Positions 35,148 to 44,859 of a DNA stretch of 64,000 nt are shown in pieces. The notes beneath the pieces are model-generated. The model was given only the letters and a program-made list of their open reading frames with translations, did not search any database and was not told the origin of the DNA. Within the stretch, counting starts at the first letter, position 1; each line of letters starts with the position of its first letter. The translations under genes and the position numbers were made by a program. This DNA comes from Candidatus Sysuiplasma superficiale (GTDB taxonomy: Archaea > Thermoplasmatota > Thermoplasmata > Sysuiplasmatales > Sysuiplasmataceae): positions 1 through 64,000 of the forward strand of contig JAGVSJ010000001.1 in NCBI GenBank assembly GCA_019720975.1. The letters are read 5' to 3'.

Positions 35148-36490
35148 ATCTCTTAGTACTTCTTCTGATCGCGATTCCCGCCGTTTCCTCGCTTTCATAC
35201 TTTTCGCGGTCTTTCAGGCCACTTTCGGCGGTTGCGGCATTTATTACGCTGTGCATTGCTGCTGTGATAAACGTATTTTCAATCTCTGTCTCCGGTTTCT
35301 TTCTTGTCAATGAGATGAGCAGAATCATAGCACTGACTGTCTCAGCGGTGTATTTGCTCTCAGTAATTTTCGCACTTGGTTATCACCATCATCTGGGTGA
35401 GTCCAGAAACATGCGGCTTCATCTTTCAATGATGCATCTGTTTGCTTCCTCCATGCTGTTTTCCTTGACGGTTGACAATTATGGTCTGCTCTGGATCGGT
35501 ATTGAGTCTACTACAATCACTAGTGCCCTGCTGCTAGTGATTGAGGAAAACAAACTGAATCTGGAGGCAGCCTGGAGGTATGTCGTAATTGTATCCTCAG
35601 GCCTGGCAATAAGCCTGATATCCATCATCATGATTTACAAGGCCTTCGGTACGCTCGACATATCCGTGCTGCTAGCGGAGAAGCATGTATATACACCTAT
35701 CACGGAAATTGCGGGTGCGACTGCGCTGATCGGTTTCGGAACCAAGATAGGAATAGCGCCGATGCATACGTGGCTTCCTGACGCGCACAGTGAAGCACCG
35801 TCCGAAATCAGCGCCATGTTTTCTGGTGTCCTTCTCCCGGTTGCTGCCTACGCACTCTACAGAATTTACCAGGTTACAGGTAGTCCGAGAATGGAGGCGC
35901 TCTACATCTTCTTCGCGCTGATAACAATCGCTACAGCTGCACTTATGATGCCTTCCCAGCGTTTCTACAAAAGAATGTTCGCTTATTCAACGATGGAGAA
36001 CATGGCTATGATAGTAATAGGATTAACCATTGGAGGTATTGGCTTCACTGGCGCAATTGTCCTGTTGGTATCGCATGCCTTTGGTAAGGCTGGTGCCTTC
36101 TACTCCTCAGGAAACATAATCTCTGCGACAGGTAAGAAGAGGATTGATGAAGTGAAGGGGCTGCGAGACACCATGCCCCAGAGCTGGTATGTGCTTCTCC
36201 TTTCATCTCTCGCTGTGACTGGAGCACCGCCGTCCGGTACATTCATCGGCGTGTTTCTGATTTTTCTCGGACTGGCAGATAGAGGATTGCTTGCGGTTGC
36301 TGCAATCATTGCTGTAATGATGCTTGTGACATTTGCATCTGTGAATATGAAAGTGCTCTCAATGACGCTCTCTGTGGGAAAGGATCAAGCCATACAGGAG
36401 GCAGGAAGACTTCAGAGGGCAATAGCGGTATCGTCAGTAGCCATGTCGACAGTGGTATCAGTTGCATTCCTCATTGCTGGAGGCATCTGA
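35144..36490 (+). CDS. Proton/sodium antiporter-like subunit HyfF (NuoN/M type)
   Basis: A 448-aa protein with about 13 TMs from the Mrp/NuoLMN antiporter family. IGIAPMHTWLPDAHSEAPS is the family signature, with the pumping lysine/histidine pattern around it; HAFGKAGAFYSSG marks the second broken helix. It is expected to translocate H+ or Na+ in response to redox change in the peripheral arm. ATGA overlap with the previous gene; the large-subunit gene follows directly. Confidence 0.88.
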   Translation: MNLLVLLLIAIPAVSSLSYFSRSFRPLSAVAAFITLCIAAVINVFSISVSGFFLVNEMSRIIALTVSAVYLLSVIFALGYHHHLGESRNMRLHLSMMHLFASSMLFSLTVDNYGLLWIGIESTTITSALLLVIEENKLNLEAAWRYVVIVSSGLAISLISIIMIYKAFGTLDISVLLAEKHVYTPITEIAGATALIGFGTKIGIAPMHTWLPDAHSEAPSEISAMFSGVLLPVAAYALYRIYQVTGSPRMEALYIFFALITIATAALMMPSQRFYKRMFAYSTMENMAMIVIGLTIGGIGFTGAIVLLVSHAFGKAGAFYSSGNIISATGKKRIDEVKGLRDTMPQSWYVLLLSSLAVTGAPPSGTFIGVFLIFLGLADRGLLAVAAIIAVMMLVTFASVNMKVLSMTLSVGKDQAIQEAGRLQRAIAVSSVAMSTVVSVAFLIAGGI

Positions 36491-37708
36491 ATGTCGGACG
36501 AGAGAAAGATCCTTTCTGGAGCATTCCTCAGAGGCGAAAGATGGTATGCCGTATTCAGAAACATGAATGATATTGAGGAAACTGACTTTGGATCTCTCGA
36601 GGCCTATGAAAACTTCAGACACATCACCGGGATCGAGGATAAGGATGCGTGTGGGAAGGGGTTTGTCTATGGTCCGAGCGCAGGGGGTCTCATAGAGACA
36701 ATCAGATTCCGAATGAGGACTGACGGTGAAAGGATCGAGGATATATCACCTGATTTCTCCTACAAGAGCAGGCACCTGTCGATATCTGGTCTTGAACCTG
36801 AAGCCGCACTCCTGAGGGTTGAAAGACTCAACGGTTTCCATTCGGCGGCGTATTCAACACTCTTTTGCCGCACTGTTGAAGAGATACACAGTATCGATGT
36901 GTCCCGTGAGACACAGTTTGCAAGAATCATCATGTGCGAGCTTGAAAGAATAGCATCCCATCTCTATGTCGTGGGCAGGCTCTGCGAGGCTGCTTCTCAG
37001 AATGTGGCTACATCGCATGTATGTGTACTGCGCGAGAAGGTGCTACGCATCATTTCACGACGTTTCGGGCACAGGTACTTCTTTGGAGTAAACAGCATCG
37101 GTGGCATATCCAGGAAGCTGAATCTGGCAGGTATTGAGAAGGAGATAAACGCCGTTGCAGACGAATTTTGCGACATATGGGACCATCTTCAGATGTCAAC
37201 CATCTTCATTGACAGGATACAGAATACCTGCACCGTCAACAGAGAGTGGACTGTGGGTCCGGTTGCCAGGGCATCCGGTTTCCCAACGGATGAAAGATGG
37301 AAGGGAAAGCTCCTTCCTTATAATGAGTTGTCATTCAAGTACATACTGGAATACAATGGAGACTCACTCTCAAGAGCACTGGTGAGATCTCAGGAGATAA
37401 GCGAATCCGCTGCTATAATAGACCAGGCATGCGGCGAGGCGGAGGGTGTTCAGCCATCTGTACCTCACCGGTCTGACGCCGGGATGAGCACAGGAGAATA
37501 TCTGGGCAGAATCGAGTCTCCCGGCGGTGAGATTGTGCTCTGGCTAAGTGAAGAACTGGGACGGATAAAGTACGGCTACATCAGGGGACCATCACTTGCC
37601 AACCTGCCTGCGTTCATCAGCGGAATCAGGGGATCTGTCTTTACAGATTTTTCATTCGGATGGGAAAGCTTTGGCATGTGGGTCGCTGAAATGGGAGGAT
37701 TGCAATGA
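36491..37708 (+). CDS. NiFe-hydrogenase large subunit-like protein without NiFe ligands (HyfG/NuoD type)
   Basis: A 405-aa homologue of the group 4 large subunit. The L1 region, normally RxCGxC, reads VERLNGFHSAAYS (residues 110-122); both cysteines are absent, although neighbouring His and Ala/Tyr residues align. At the C-terminus, where DPCxxC should be, the protein ends FSFGWESFGMWVAEMGGLQ without cysteine. So it cannot hold a NiFe site and probably does not react with H2. Such complexes are known as Ehr (energy-converting hydrogenase-related). Its electron donor and acceptor are unknown. It starts one base after the previous stop and overlaps the next gene. Confidence 0.85.
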   Translation: MSDERKILSGAFLRGERWYAVFRNMNDIEETDFGSLEAYENFRHITGIEDKDACGKGFVYGPSAGGLIETIRFRMRTDGERIEDISPDFSYKSRHLSISGLEPEAALLRVERLNGFHSAAYSTLFCRTVEEIHSIDVSRETQFARIIMCELERIASHLYVVGRLCEAASQNVATSHVCVLREKVLRIISRRFGHRYFFGVNSIGGISRKLNLAGIEKEINAVADEFCDIWDHLQMSTIFIDRIQNTCTVNREWTVGPVARASGFPTDERWKGKLLPYNELSFKYILEYNGDSLSRALVRSQEISESAAIIDQACGEAEGVQPSVPHRSDAGMSTGEYLGRIESPGGEIVLWLSEELGRIKYGYIRGPSLANLPAFISGIRGSVFTDFSFGWESFGMWVAEMGGLQ

Positions 37709-38334
37709 GATCGTGGGTCTTGAGAGGACTTAGGAAAGGTGTTGTCACAACGTCCTTTCCCGCGAAAGAGGCCGAGGATGCACCACCATGGAGCACCAGA
37801 CCGGTAAGGAGGAAGAAAGGAGATGTTAGCTGCCCTGTCAACGCAGTGAGAGGAGATTCTGTCGACATGTGCAGATGTATCTCATGCGGCAGATGTTCGC
37901 CACAGTTTGAACCTGAACTCAGCATATCCACAGCAGTTGTCAACAGGACGGCCAGTGAATTTTCCCGATCGTTCCATGTCTATATCATAGACACAGGTTC
38001 ATGCGGGGCATGCAACACCGAGGTTCATGCACTTTCCAATCCGGTCTATGATTTCAACAGGCTCGGAATATTCTTCACCAATACACCAAGGCATGCCGAT
38101 GCGCTCCTGATACTCGGCGTTCTGGCGAAGGGGATGGAGGATGTGTTGCTGGAGGCTTACAATGCAATGCCTTCCCCGAAGATTGTGATAGCGGCTGGTG
38201 CATGTGCAATATCCGGCGGAGTAATGGGAAACGCTGTGACAGAGAGGATTCATGCTGACATACTGGTTCCAGGATGTCCTCCCGGACCCTTTACAATTCT
38301 TGATGCGTTGATAAGGGCAAGGGGGAAACAATGA
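37705..38334 (+). CDS. Fused ferredoxin-like and hydrogenase small subunit-like protein (HyfH-HyfI type)
   Basis: A 209-aa protein. Residues 1-75 match a HyfH/HycF-type ferredoxin N-terminus (KGVVTTSFP), but only one cluster motif remains: CPVNAV plus CRCISCGRC. Residues 90-205 are the small-subunit domain, keeping all four ligands of the proximal 4Fe-4S cluster (SCGACN, GACAISGG, PGCPP). So the small subunit can still transfer electrons although the large subunit lacks NiFe. The fusion replaces two separate genes of hydrogenase 4. Confidence 0.82.
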   Translation: MRSWVLRGLRKGVVTTSFPAKEAEDAPPWSTRPVRRKKGDVSCPVNAVRGDSVDMCRCISCGRCSPQFEPELSISTAVVNRTASEFSRSFHVYIIDTGSCGACNTEVHALSNPVYDFNRLGIFFTNTPRHADALLILGVLAKGMEDVLLEAYNAMPSPKIVIAAGACAISGGVMGNAVTERIHADILVPGCPPGPFTILDALIRARGKQ

Positions 38335-40172
38335 CGCCCCTGATATTCCTTTTCCTGCTCTCAATTCCGCCCATACTGGGAATTGCACGCAATAGTTTAT
38401 CGTATTCAGCGATGGCTGCCGCATCAGCAGCTGTTTTGATGCTCTCCTTACTGTCAGTGAATGAAAGTGCTTCTATCCTGAGGCTCAGCAGCTACATCTC
38501 ATTCAGGCTGGATCCGCTCTCATCGTCATTTATGGTGATCGCTTCGGTTGTATGGGTAGCTTCATCGACATACTCCATTTCCTATGACATATCTTCAAGA
38601 TCTAACTCAATTTCCTTTTCACTCTCCATACTTTCGATGGCAGCGGTTATCCTCTCCGGTACATACTTCGCACTTCTCTTCAGCTGGGAAATGATGAGCG
38701 TGGCAGGATACTTCCAGATACTTTCGAGAAAGAACGTGGACATATCACCACCATACCTCTTCATACTCTTCAGTGAAGTGAGCACTCTTCTTCTCCTCCT
38801 GATGGCAGCTGACATCTACGCAAACACGGGCACACTGGTGATTGGACCGAGCATACCTGCTACAGCCTTCATCCTAGGCACTTTTGGTTTCGCGATCAAA
38901 CTTGGTGTCACACCCTTCTTCATTTCAGACTGGTTGCCAGAGGCACACAGCGCAGCACCCGCAAATGGCTCTGTTCTCTTCAGCGCAACTATGACAATGA
39001 CTGCGGTGTATTGCATCCTCAGGCTGATATCACTGTCCGTACCGGACATTGCCGCAGGCGTAATAATGATGGCTGCCGGTGCCTTCACACTTGTTTTCGC
39101 CTCCATCTTTGCCGCAGCAGCGGAAAATGTGAAGGCCATACCGGCCTACAGCACCGTTGAGAATGGCGGCTCGATGCTCATAGCGCTCGGAACCGTTGTG
39201 GTCGCTCTCTATTATAAGGACGCTCTCCTCGCAGCCTTCGCAACAGGCGCCGTACTCATATACGTTGGGGCACACACCTTTGGAAAAGCTGGCCTCTTCA
39301 TGTATTCCGGGATCCTTGGGAAAAGAGCAGCAAAAGGGGAACTCTCTGAGATTACAGGAGGCACAGATCCAATCTCATCGGCGGGTGGAATACTGTCGGC
39401 ATCTTCCCTTGCGGGACTACTTCCGTTCGGAGGAGGTGTTGGTGAATGGATGCTTCTTGAGACACTTTTCATACTGGTTACTTCAGGTAACTACGGCATA
39501 TCTGTAATATCCGTATTTGTGGGGGCTTCAGTAGCCCTCGGCGGTGGCATGTCACTCATATCGATGAGCAAGCTTGCAGGATTCGGAACCTCAGGAGCAC
39601 ATGCGCATTCGGAGAAATCATCTGGTGCTGGTATCCTGGTATCTGGGGGCGCCGTTCTTCTTATTGGCATTCTCTCCACCTACACGATATACTTTTTCAA
39701 CAGAGCAATAGAAGAGGTTTCAGGTCAGTCGTTTGATAAACTGATCAGCGGCCTGCTTGCAGTTCCGACGGGGCTTCTCATCACATCTCCAGGGTCGCAT
39801 GGCGTATTTGGTCTTGTTTCACCTGTCTTTATCGCAACAATCATTTCAGTGTCCGCCATTGCCATGTTTGCCATAACGGCTTCAAGCAGCCGGAGACGGA
39901 AGGTAAGAGTCTGGTCTGGCGGCATAGGGGTAGAAACCGGCAGTTACGGTTCATTTGAATACTCAAATCCTGTAAGAATAATGTTCAGGCATATATTCGC
40001 GGGTGGAGTCTTGCCTGTAAACAGGGAATGGATGTTTCTGAAGAAGGGGGCGAAAATTTATTCTGCCTTTTCTGATTTTTCCGCGCGGCGAATCATGAAC
40101 AGCTCAATAGGGAGGTACATGCTCTACATTGTCGTCGCACTAGTGGCGGTACTGGTATATTCGGCGATCTGA
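38331..40172 (+). CDS. Antiporter-like subunit HyfB (NuoL type)
   Basis: A 613-aa protein with about 15 TMs. The first pump motif FSWEMMSVAGYF carries the conserved Glu, and FFISDWLPEAHSAAPANGS and HTFGKAGLFMYSG are NuoL/HyfB signatures. It is the second ion-translocating subunit and the last gene of the operon (4-bp overlap with the small-subunit gene). The C-terminal part ends in a TM near residue 600. Confidence 0.87.
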   Translation: MTPLIFLFLLSIPPILGIARNSLSYSAMAAASAAVLMLSLLSVNESASILRLSSYISFRLDPLSSSFMVIASVVWVASSTYSISYDISSRSNSISFSLSILSMAAVILSGTYFALLFSWEMMSVAGYFQILSRKNVDISPPYLFILFSEVSTLLLLLMAADIYANTGTLVIGPSIPATAFILGTFGFAIKLGVTPFFISDWLPEAHSAAPANGSVLFSATMTMTAVYCILRLISLSVPDIAAGVIMMAAGAFTLVFASIFAAAAENVKAIPAYSTVENGGSMLIALGTVVVALYYKDALLAAFATGAVLIYVGAHTFGKAGLFMYSGILGKRAAKGELSEITGGTDPISSAGGILSASSLAGLLPFGGGVGEWMLLETLFILVTSGNYGISVISVFVGASVALGGGMSLISMSKLAGFGTSGAHAHSEKSSGAGILVSGGAVLLIGILSTYTIYFFNRAIEEVSGQSFDKLISGLLAVPTGLLITSPGSHGVFGLVSPVFIATIISVSAIAMFAITASSSRRRKVRVWSGGIGVETGSYGSFEYSNPVRIMFRHIFAGGVLPVNREWMFLKKGAKIYSAFSDFSARRIMNSSIGRYMLYIVVALVAVLVYSAI

Positions 40173-40263
40173 AACACACATTTTTGGAAGGGCAATAGAA
40201 AGGGATTGATGGAATCTTTTATCTGTCAGGGTCCACTGTTACAGTGCCACGGGTCTGATCATC

Positions 40264-41100
40264 ATGGAAGAAATACGCATAGGCCTCGTTCAGATGGCAA
40301 TGGGAAAATCACGAGGCAAAAATGTCGAGAAGGCGGTAAGAATGATAGATGAAGCGGCACGGAGGGGAGCTGATATCGTCTGTCTTCCGGAGCTCTTTGA
40401 GACCACATATTTCCCGGCAATTGAGAATGCGAATGCGGAGGCGGTCGAACTCCCCGGACGGACAGCTGAAAGACTCTCCTCATGTGCAAGGGAGAATGGT
40501 GTTACACTCATAGCCGGATCTGTATTCGAATCCTACCGCGGCAGGAGATACAACACGTCTCTCATCTTCGACTCTGAGGGAAGACAGATAGGCATTTACA
40601 GGAAGGTGCATGTTCCACACGATCCGTATTTCTACGAAAAGAATTACTTCTCTCCCGGCCGCTCCTACAGGGTGGTAGCAACGGAGAAATGCAAGGTGGG
40701 GGTGCTGATCTGCTACGACCAGTGGTTTCCAGAAGCGGCAAGGGTGAACAAACTGCTCGGGGCCGATGTTCTCTTCTATCCCACTGCCATAGGCACTGTC
40801 AGCACAATCGAACAGACCGAGGGGGACTGGAAGGAGGCATGGAAGACCGTCCAGAGGGGGCATGCAATAGCGAACAGCATGGTGGTTGCGGCTGTAAACC
40901 GCGTGGGCACTGAGGGCGACATGAACTTCTGGGGAGGCTCTTTCGTATGCGATCAGTTCGGAAATATCATTGCGGAGGCGGACGACAGCGAGTGTGTGAC
41001 GGTCGCAACATGCGACATAGATCTGGGAAGGAATATCGAAAAAGGGTGGGGTTTCATCCGGAACAGGAGGCCCGGCACCTATGGAAGGCTGGTTGAATGA
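40264..41100 (+). CDS. aguB: N-carbamoylputrescine amidase
   Basis: A 278-aa nitrilase-family hydrolase. The Glu-Lys-Cys triad is visible: Glu in CLPELFETTYF, Lys in YRKVHVPHDPYFYEK and Cys in LICYDQWFPEAARV. The YDQWFPE motif is typical of N-carbamoylputrescine amidase, which gives putrescine, CO2 and ammonia. Its stop overlaps the start of the agmatine deiminase gene (ATGA), which makes its substrate. ATG 40264 has no strong ribosome-binding site. Confidence 0.92.
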   Translation: MEEIRIGLVQMAMGKSRGKNVEKAVRMIDEAARRGADIVCLPELFETTYFPAIENANAEAVELPGRTAERLSSCARENGVTLIAGSVFESYRGRRYNTSLIFDSEGRQIGIYRKVHVPHDPYFYEKNYFSPGRSYRVVATEKCKVGVLICYDQWFPEAARVNKLLGADVLFYPTAIGTVSTIEQTEGDWKEAWKTVQRGHAIANSMVVAAVNRVGTEGDMNFWGGSFVCDQFGNIIAEADDSECVTVATCDIDLGRNIEKGWGFIRNRRPGTYGRLVE

Positions 41101-42131
41101 AGGCTGAAGAGGATTGCGGCAGCGGATGCGTGATGCCTGCCGAGTGGGAAACGCACGAATCCACATGGCTGGCATGGCCGAAGAATCCACTTACGTTTGA
41201 GAGCAAAATAATACATGAAGTCGAGGAAACCTATGTTGAGATCATAGAGTCACTTGCACCCGGTGAAAGGGTTGATCTCCTCGTTGACGGTGAGAAGGAT
41301 GAGGAATATGTGCTCTCCTGCCTCTCGCACACGGGAAACGTGCGCTTCCACAAAATAAGGACTGCTGATGTTTGGGTGAGGGACTACGGCCCCATATTTG
41401 TGAGGAGAATGGACAGAGCTGGCATAGTTGCAACAAAATGGATCTTCAATGCATGGGGCAGCAAATATGATGACCTTCTGCCGGACAACAATGCAGGTCT
41501 CGAGATTGCGGGAAGGGCGTCTGTCTCCGGCATTGTGGAAACAGGGATGGTCCTGGAGGGAGGGTCCATAGACGCAAACGGGAGCGGACTGATGCTGACG
41601 ACAGAACAGTGCCTGCTGAACAGAAACCGCAACCCGGGACTTGACAGGAGGCAGATATCAGAAATGCTTTCCAGATACCTTGGCACCCGAGAACTGATAT
41701 GGCTGAAGGGCGGAATAGCGGGTGATGACACAGACGGACATGTGGATGATGTTGCAAGGTTTGTTTCAGGGAACAGTGTCATATGCATGCGTGAGAAGAA
41801 TGAGCAAAGCCCGAATCACAGCATCCTGAAGGAAAATGCAGATATACTGAGGAAATTCAGGAAGGAGGACGGCGGATATCTGGATGTTGTGGAGATCCAG
41901 ATGCCTGAACTTAGCGAAGGGAGTGTAGGCCTCCCCGGAAGTTATGCCAACTTCTACATAGGAAATTCGGCAGTCCTTGTTCCCGTGTTCGGCTGCAAAC
42001 AGGACGGCGCGGCAATAGACGCACTCAGGGAATTCTTCCCGCAGAAAAGGATAAAGGATATAGACTGCAGAGCGCTGATACACGGCTTTGGCGCGCTGCA
42101 CTGCATAACACAGCAGCAGCCTCTGCCCTGA
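41097..42131 (+). CDS. aguA: Agmatine deiminase
   Basis: A 344-aa enzyme of the peptidylarginine-deiminase fold. MPAEWETHESTWLAWP is the family N-terminus; GGSIDANG, the DGHVDDVARF segment with catalytic His and Asp, and the active-site cysteine in GALHCITQQ near the end are conserved. It converts agmatine to N-carbamoylputrescine and NH3, which the upstream overlapping gene then cleaves. The source of agmatine (arginine decarboxylase or uptake) is not in this window. Confidence 0.93.
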   Translation: MKAEEDCGSGCVMPAEWETHESTWLAWPKNPLTFESKIIHEVEETYVEIIESLAPGERVDLLVDGEKDEEYVLSCLSHTGNVRFHKIRTADVWVRDYGPIFVRRMDRAGIVATKWIFNAWGSKYDDLLPDNNAGLEIAGRASVSGIVETGMVLEGGSIDANGSGLMLTTEQCLLNRNRNPGLDRRQISEMLSRYLGTRELIWLKGGIAGDDTDGHVDDVARFVSGNSVICMREKNEQSPNHSILKENADILRKFRKEDGGYLDVVEIQMPELSEGSVGLPGSYANFYIGNSAVLVPVFGCKQDGAAIDALREFFPQKRIKDIDCRALIHGFGALHCITQQQPLP

Positions 42132-42151
42132 ACGGCACTGAGGTTAATTTC

Positions 42152-43078
42152 TCATTCGATGTAATCGTAGGATGTTGCCCTGTGCTTGATGAAGTCTCCT
42201 CTCTCGAGTTCCTGAAAGGCTTCAGCAAGCTGTTCCCTTGTGTTCATCACTATGGGACCGTACCATGCAATAGGTTCCCTGAGCGGTCTGCCTGACATCA
42301 GCAGGAACCTTGCACCCGTTTCGTCGGTCTTTATCCTGATCCTGTCACCACTCCTGTCATAGAGCACGACAGATCGCGGGCCTGCCCTTACATTCTTCCT
42401 TGTGTCAAATACCGCCTCCCCGTCAAGCACATAAGCAAACGATGTGTAGCCATCCCTCACGTCGTAATTTATCTCGCTGCCTGCCTTCATCGTTATATCG
42501 AGGTAATGGGCATCAACCGGCAGATTTTTCACCGGCCCTGTTATCGAGCCCAGGCCGGGAACTCCCCTGAGCTCGCCTGCTATGAGTTTCACTGCAGTTC
42601 CGTCGTCGAGTTCAACGGAAGGTATGTTGTCCCTGAGAAGGTTCCTGTAACTCGGCTCGCTCATCTTCTTTTCCGCAGGTATATTCACCCAGAGCTGGAA
42701 CCCTCTCATCTCGGTGTCCTCCTTCTCCTCGTCATGCCTCCGTGCCGCAGGCCTGGGCATTTCGGCGTGATATATGCCGCTACCGGCGCTCATCCACTGA
42801 AGATCGCCGCTCCTTATCACACCCTTTGTACCGGTGCTGTCCTCGTGATGCACTTCACCCTTCAACAGATATGTCACTGTTTCGATGCCCCTGTGAGGAT
42901 GCCAGGGAAAACCTGCCATGTACTCATGAGGATAGTGTGATCCGAAGTCATCAAAAAGGAGGAAAGGGTCGAATATATAGGCCAGCTGTGTGCTGCCAAA
43001 GCCCCTCATCAAACGCACACCCGCGCCCTCGAGTGTCGGCCTGCTCTTCAGAACCTCTGCTACAACTCTTGTTTCCAT
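42152..43078 (-). CDS. Pirin family protein
   Basis: A 308-aa bicupin. The metal site is HPHRGIETVTYLLKG with HHED following: two His, then His and Glu, all conserved. Pirins are iron proteins with quercetinase or redox-sensing roles; cellular function is often unknown. ATG 43078 begins the conserved region; the open frame runs to 43231 but overlaps the promoter. A TATA-like TTTTTATACA (minus strand, 43131-43140) fits this start. Convergent with the agmatine deiminase gene. Confidence 0.87.
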   Translation of the reverse strand: METRVVAEVLKSRPTLEGAGVRLMRGFGSTQLAYIFDPFLLFDDFGSHYPHEYMAGFPWHPHRGIETVTYLLKGEVHHEDSTGTKGVIRSGDLQWMSAGSGIYHAEMPRPAARRHDEEKEDTEMRGFQLWVNIPAEKKMSEPSYRNLLRDNIPSVELDDGTAVKLIAGELRGVPGLGSITGPVKNLPVDAHYLDITMKAGSEINYDVRDGYTSFAYVLDGEAVFDTRKNVRAGPRSVVLYDRSGDRIRIKTDETGARFLLMSGRPLREPIAWYGPIVMNTREQLAEAFQELERGDFIKHRATSYDYIE

Positions 43079-43130
43079 CCTGTCTTTCACCCTTAGCTTT
43101 GAGCCCTTACAGGTTGAATCAGCCTGTTCC

Positions 43131-43140
43131 TGTATAAAAA
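43131..43140 (-). promoter_or_regulatory. TATA box of pirin gene
   Basis: Minus-strand TTTTTATACA lies about 55 nt before ATG 43078, suggesting a start near 43108 and independence from the aminoacylase gene upstream. Confidence 0.5.
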
Positions 43141-43227
43141 CGGGTGCCCTGGGTATCAGACACAATACCAGATATAAATCCACAGATCCTGGCTGTTGGA
43201 AAGGACATGGCTGGCGGTAGCGGTATG

Positions 43228-44790
43228 TCACCGGCCGCTATGGCGCAGAACCCTGCCCCCTCTCCTTCCCGTGACCCTGCCATCACTCACCTCAAGCACG
43301 CCATTTACAAACAGATAGACTATTCCTTCCGGGAGGAGTGTGGGTTCGCCATATGTGCTTCTGTCCCTTATTTCATTGATGTCAAAAACAACAATATCGG
43401 CAAAATAACCGTCCCGGACAAATCCCCTGTCTTCTATGGAGAATCGTTCAGCGTTCAGTGCTGATGCCTTCCGCACCATGGATTCGACTGTGTTTGTCTT
43501 CAGCTCACGGACATATCTTGAAAACGCACGTGGGAAGGTTCCGAATGCGCGCGGATGCGGATGGCCTCCTGTGAAAACAGAACTGTCGCTGCCTATCCCC
43601 GTTTTTGGATGGCTGAAGACTGCATCCACATCTCCTTCAGACATGTTGTGAACAATGATTGCAATGTCATGCCCGTTGGCTTCAAGAAGGCGCAGTACAG
43701 CCTCCGCAGGCGAGCATTTCATATCACGCGATATATCCAGTATGTTTGAATCGCTGTATTTCGAAATGGCCGGAGATGAGATGTCTTCAACAACCACTGC
43801 CTTCCAGTCTTCGCTGTCCCTCTCACTCTCCATCTCCCTCACCACCCTCTCCCTGACACTCCTGTCGGAAATTGAATGGAGCATGGAGCTGAAGCCGCCT
43901 TCCATGATGTGTTTGGGAAGAGTGATTGTCAGATCCGTGTGGCATGCAGTGTAGGGGTAGGCATCCCATGATATGCCCCTGTTCCTGGCAGATTTCCTGT
44001 CCAGATCGCCGAGTACGCCTGTGACCTTTCCCCAGTTCTTCCTTCTTGTTGATTTGAGATGTGATATCTCCAGCCTCACACCTGCCTTCCTTGACACTCT
44101 CAGCGATTCGCTTACCGAATCCTCCAGCCTGTCATCCTCGTTCCTCATGTGGGTTGCATAGATGCCGTTATGCTTCGAAACAACCGTGCAGAGCTCGGCA
44201 AGCTCCTTCCAGTCGGCAAATGATGAAGGAGTGTATTCGAGGCCCGATGAGAGGCCGAAGGCTCCGTCCCGCATGCTCTTTGAAAGCAACCTTTTCATCA
44301 CGCCAAGCTCCGCGCGTGATGGGGGTGCACCGGAAAAACCCATTGCAGCAGATCTCAGATTCCCGTGTCCCTGCAGCGGTGCGATATTTACAGCCGGGCG
44401 GAGGCCGTCAACAACGGATGCATACTCAGCCAGGCTGTCCCACCTGAGTCTCACACCTGAACGCAGATACTCTTCCCTCATCACCCTTCGGTTCAGGTCA
44501 GTGACAGGAAAGGGGGAGAATCCGCAGTTTCCGGTGACCTCGGTGGTTATGCCCTGGAGTATCCTGTTTTCGGCCTTCGGATTCTTCACAATTGCTATGT
44601 CGGAATGGGAATGGGCGTCGATGAAACCCGGCGCAATTATCAGGCCATCGGCATCAATCTCCTCCACCTTCCCCCTGATCCGGAAATCAGGATGGAGGAA
44701 CATCCTGTCACCCCTCACAAGTATTCCACTGTTCTCGTACGGTTTCGACCCCGAGCCGTCCACAATCAATCCGCCATTTATCCTGAACAC
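43228..44790 (-). CDS. N-acyl-D-amino-acid deacylase (D-aminoacylase) family amidohydrolase
   Basis: A 520-aa metal-dependent amidohydrolase. The HSHSD motif near residue 60, GNCGFSP, the metal ligands in ATHMRNE and EISHLK and the catalytic-Asp segment GSDSS near residue 395 match the D-aminoacylase group. It would hydrolyse N-acyl-D-amino acids or related cyclic amides or dipeptides in the cytoplasm. It may serve peptide recycling with the DMT exporter encoded divergently. Substrate not settled. Confidence 0.85.
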   Translation of the reverse strand: MFRINGGLIVDGSGSKPYENSGILVRGDRMFLHPDFRIRGKVEEIDADGLIIAPGFIDAHSHSDIAIVKNPKAENRILQGITTEVTGNCGFSPFPVTDLNRRVMREEYLRSGVRLRWDSLAEYASVVDGLRPAVNIAPLQGHGNLRSAAMGFSGAPPSRAELGVMKRLLSKSMRDGAFGLSSGLEYTPSSFADWKELAELCTVVSKHNGIYATHMRNEDDRLEDSVSESLRVSRKAGVRLEISHLKSTRRKNWGKVTGVLGDLDRKSARNRGISWDAYPYTACHTDLTITLPKHIMEGGFSSMLHSISDRSVRERVVREMESERDSEDWKAVVVEDISSPAISKYSDSNILDISRDMKCSPAEAVLRLLEANGHDIAIIVHNMSEGDVDAVFSHPKTGIGSDSSVFTGGHPHPRAFGTFPRAFSRYVRELKTNTVESMVRKASALNAERFSIEDRGFVRDGYFADIVVFDINEIRDRSTYGEPTLLPEGIVYLFVNGVLEVSDGRVTGRRGGRVLRHSGR

Positions 44791-44859
44791 GGATCAGGGG
44801 CTATATTCTTCCAGTATGAAATTGTATTGCTTGCTCCGTGTGAAAGGCAAACAAGAAAT

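Noticed and set aside
36491..37708. Annotating the operon as an active NiFe hydrogenase
   Set aside because: Both CxxC ligand pairs are absent from the large subunit and no maturation genes are adjacent.
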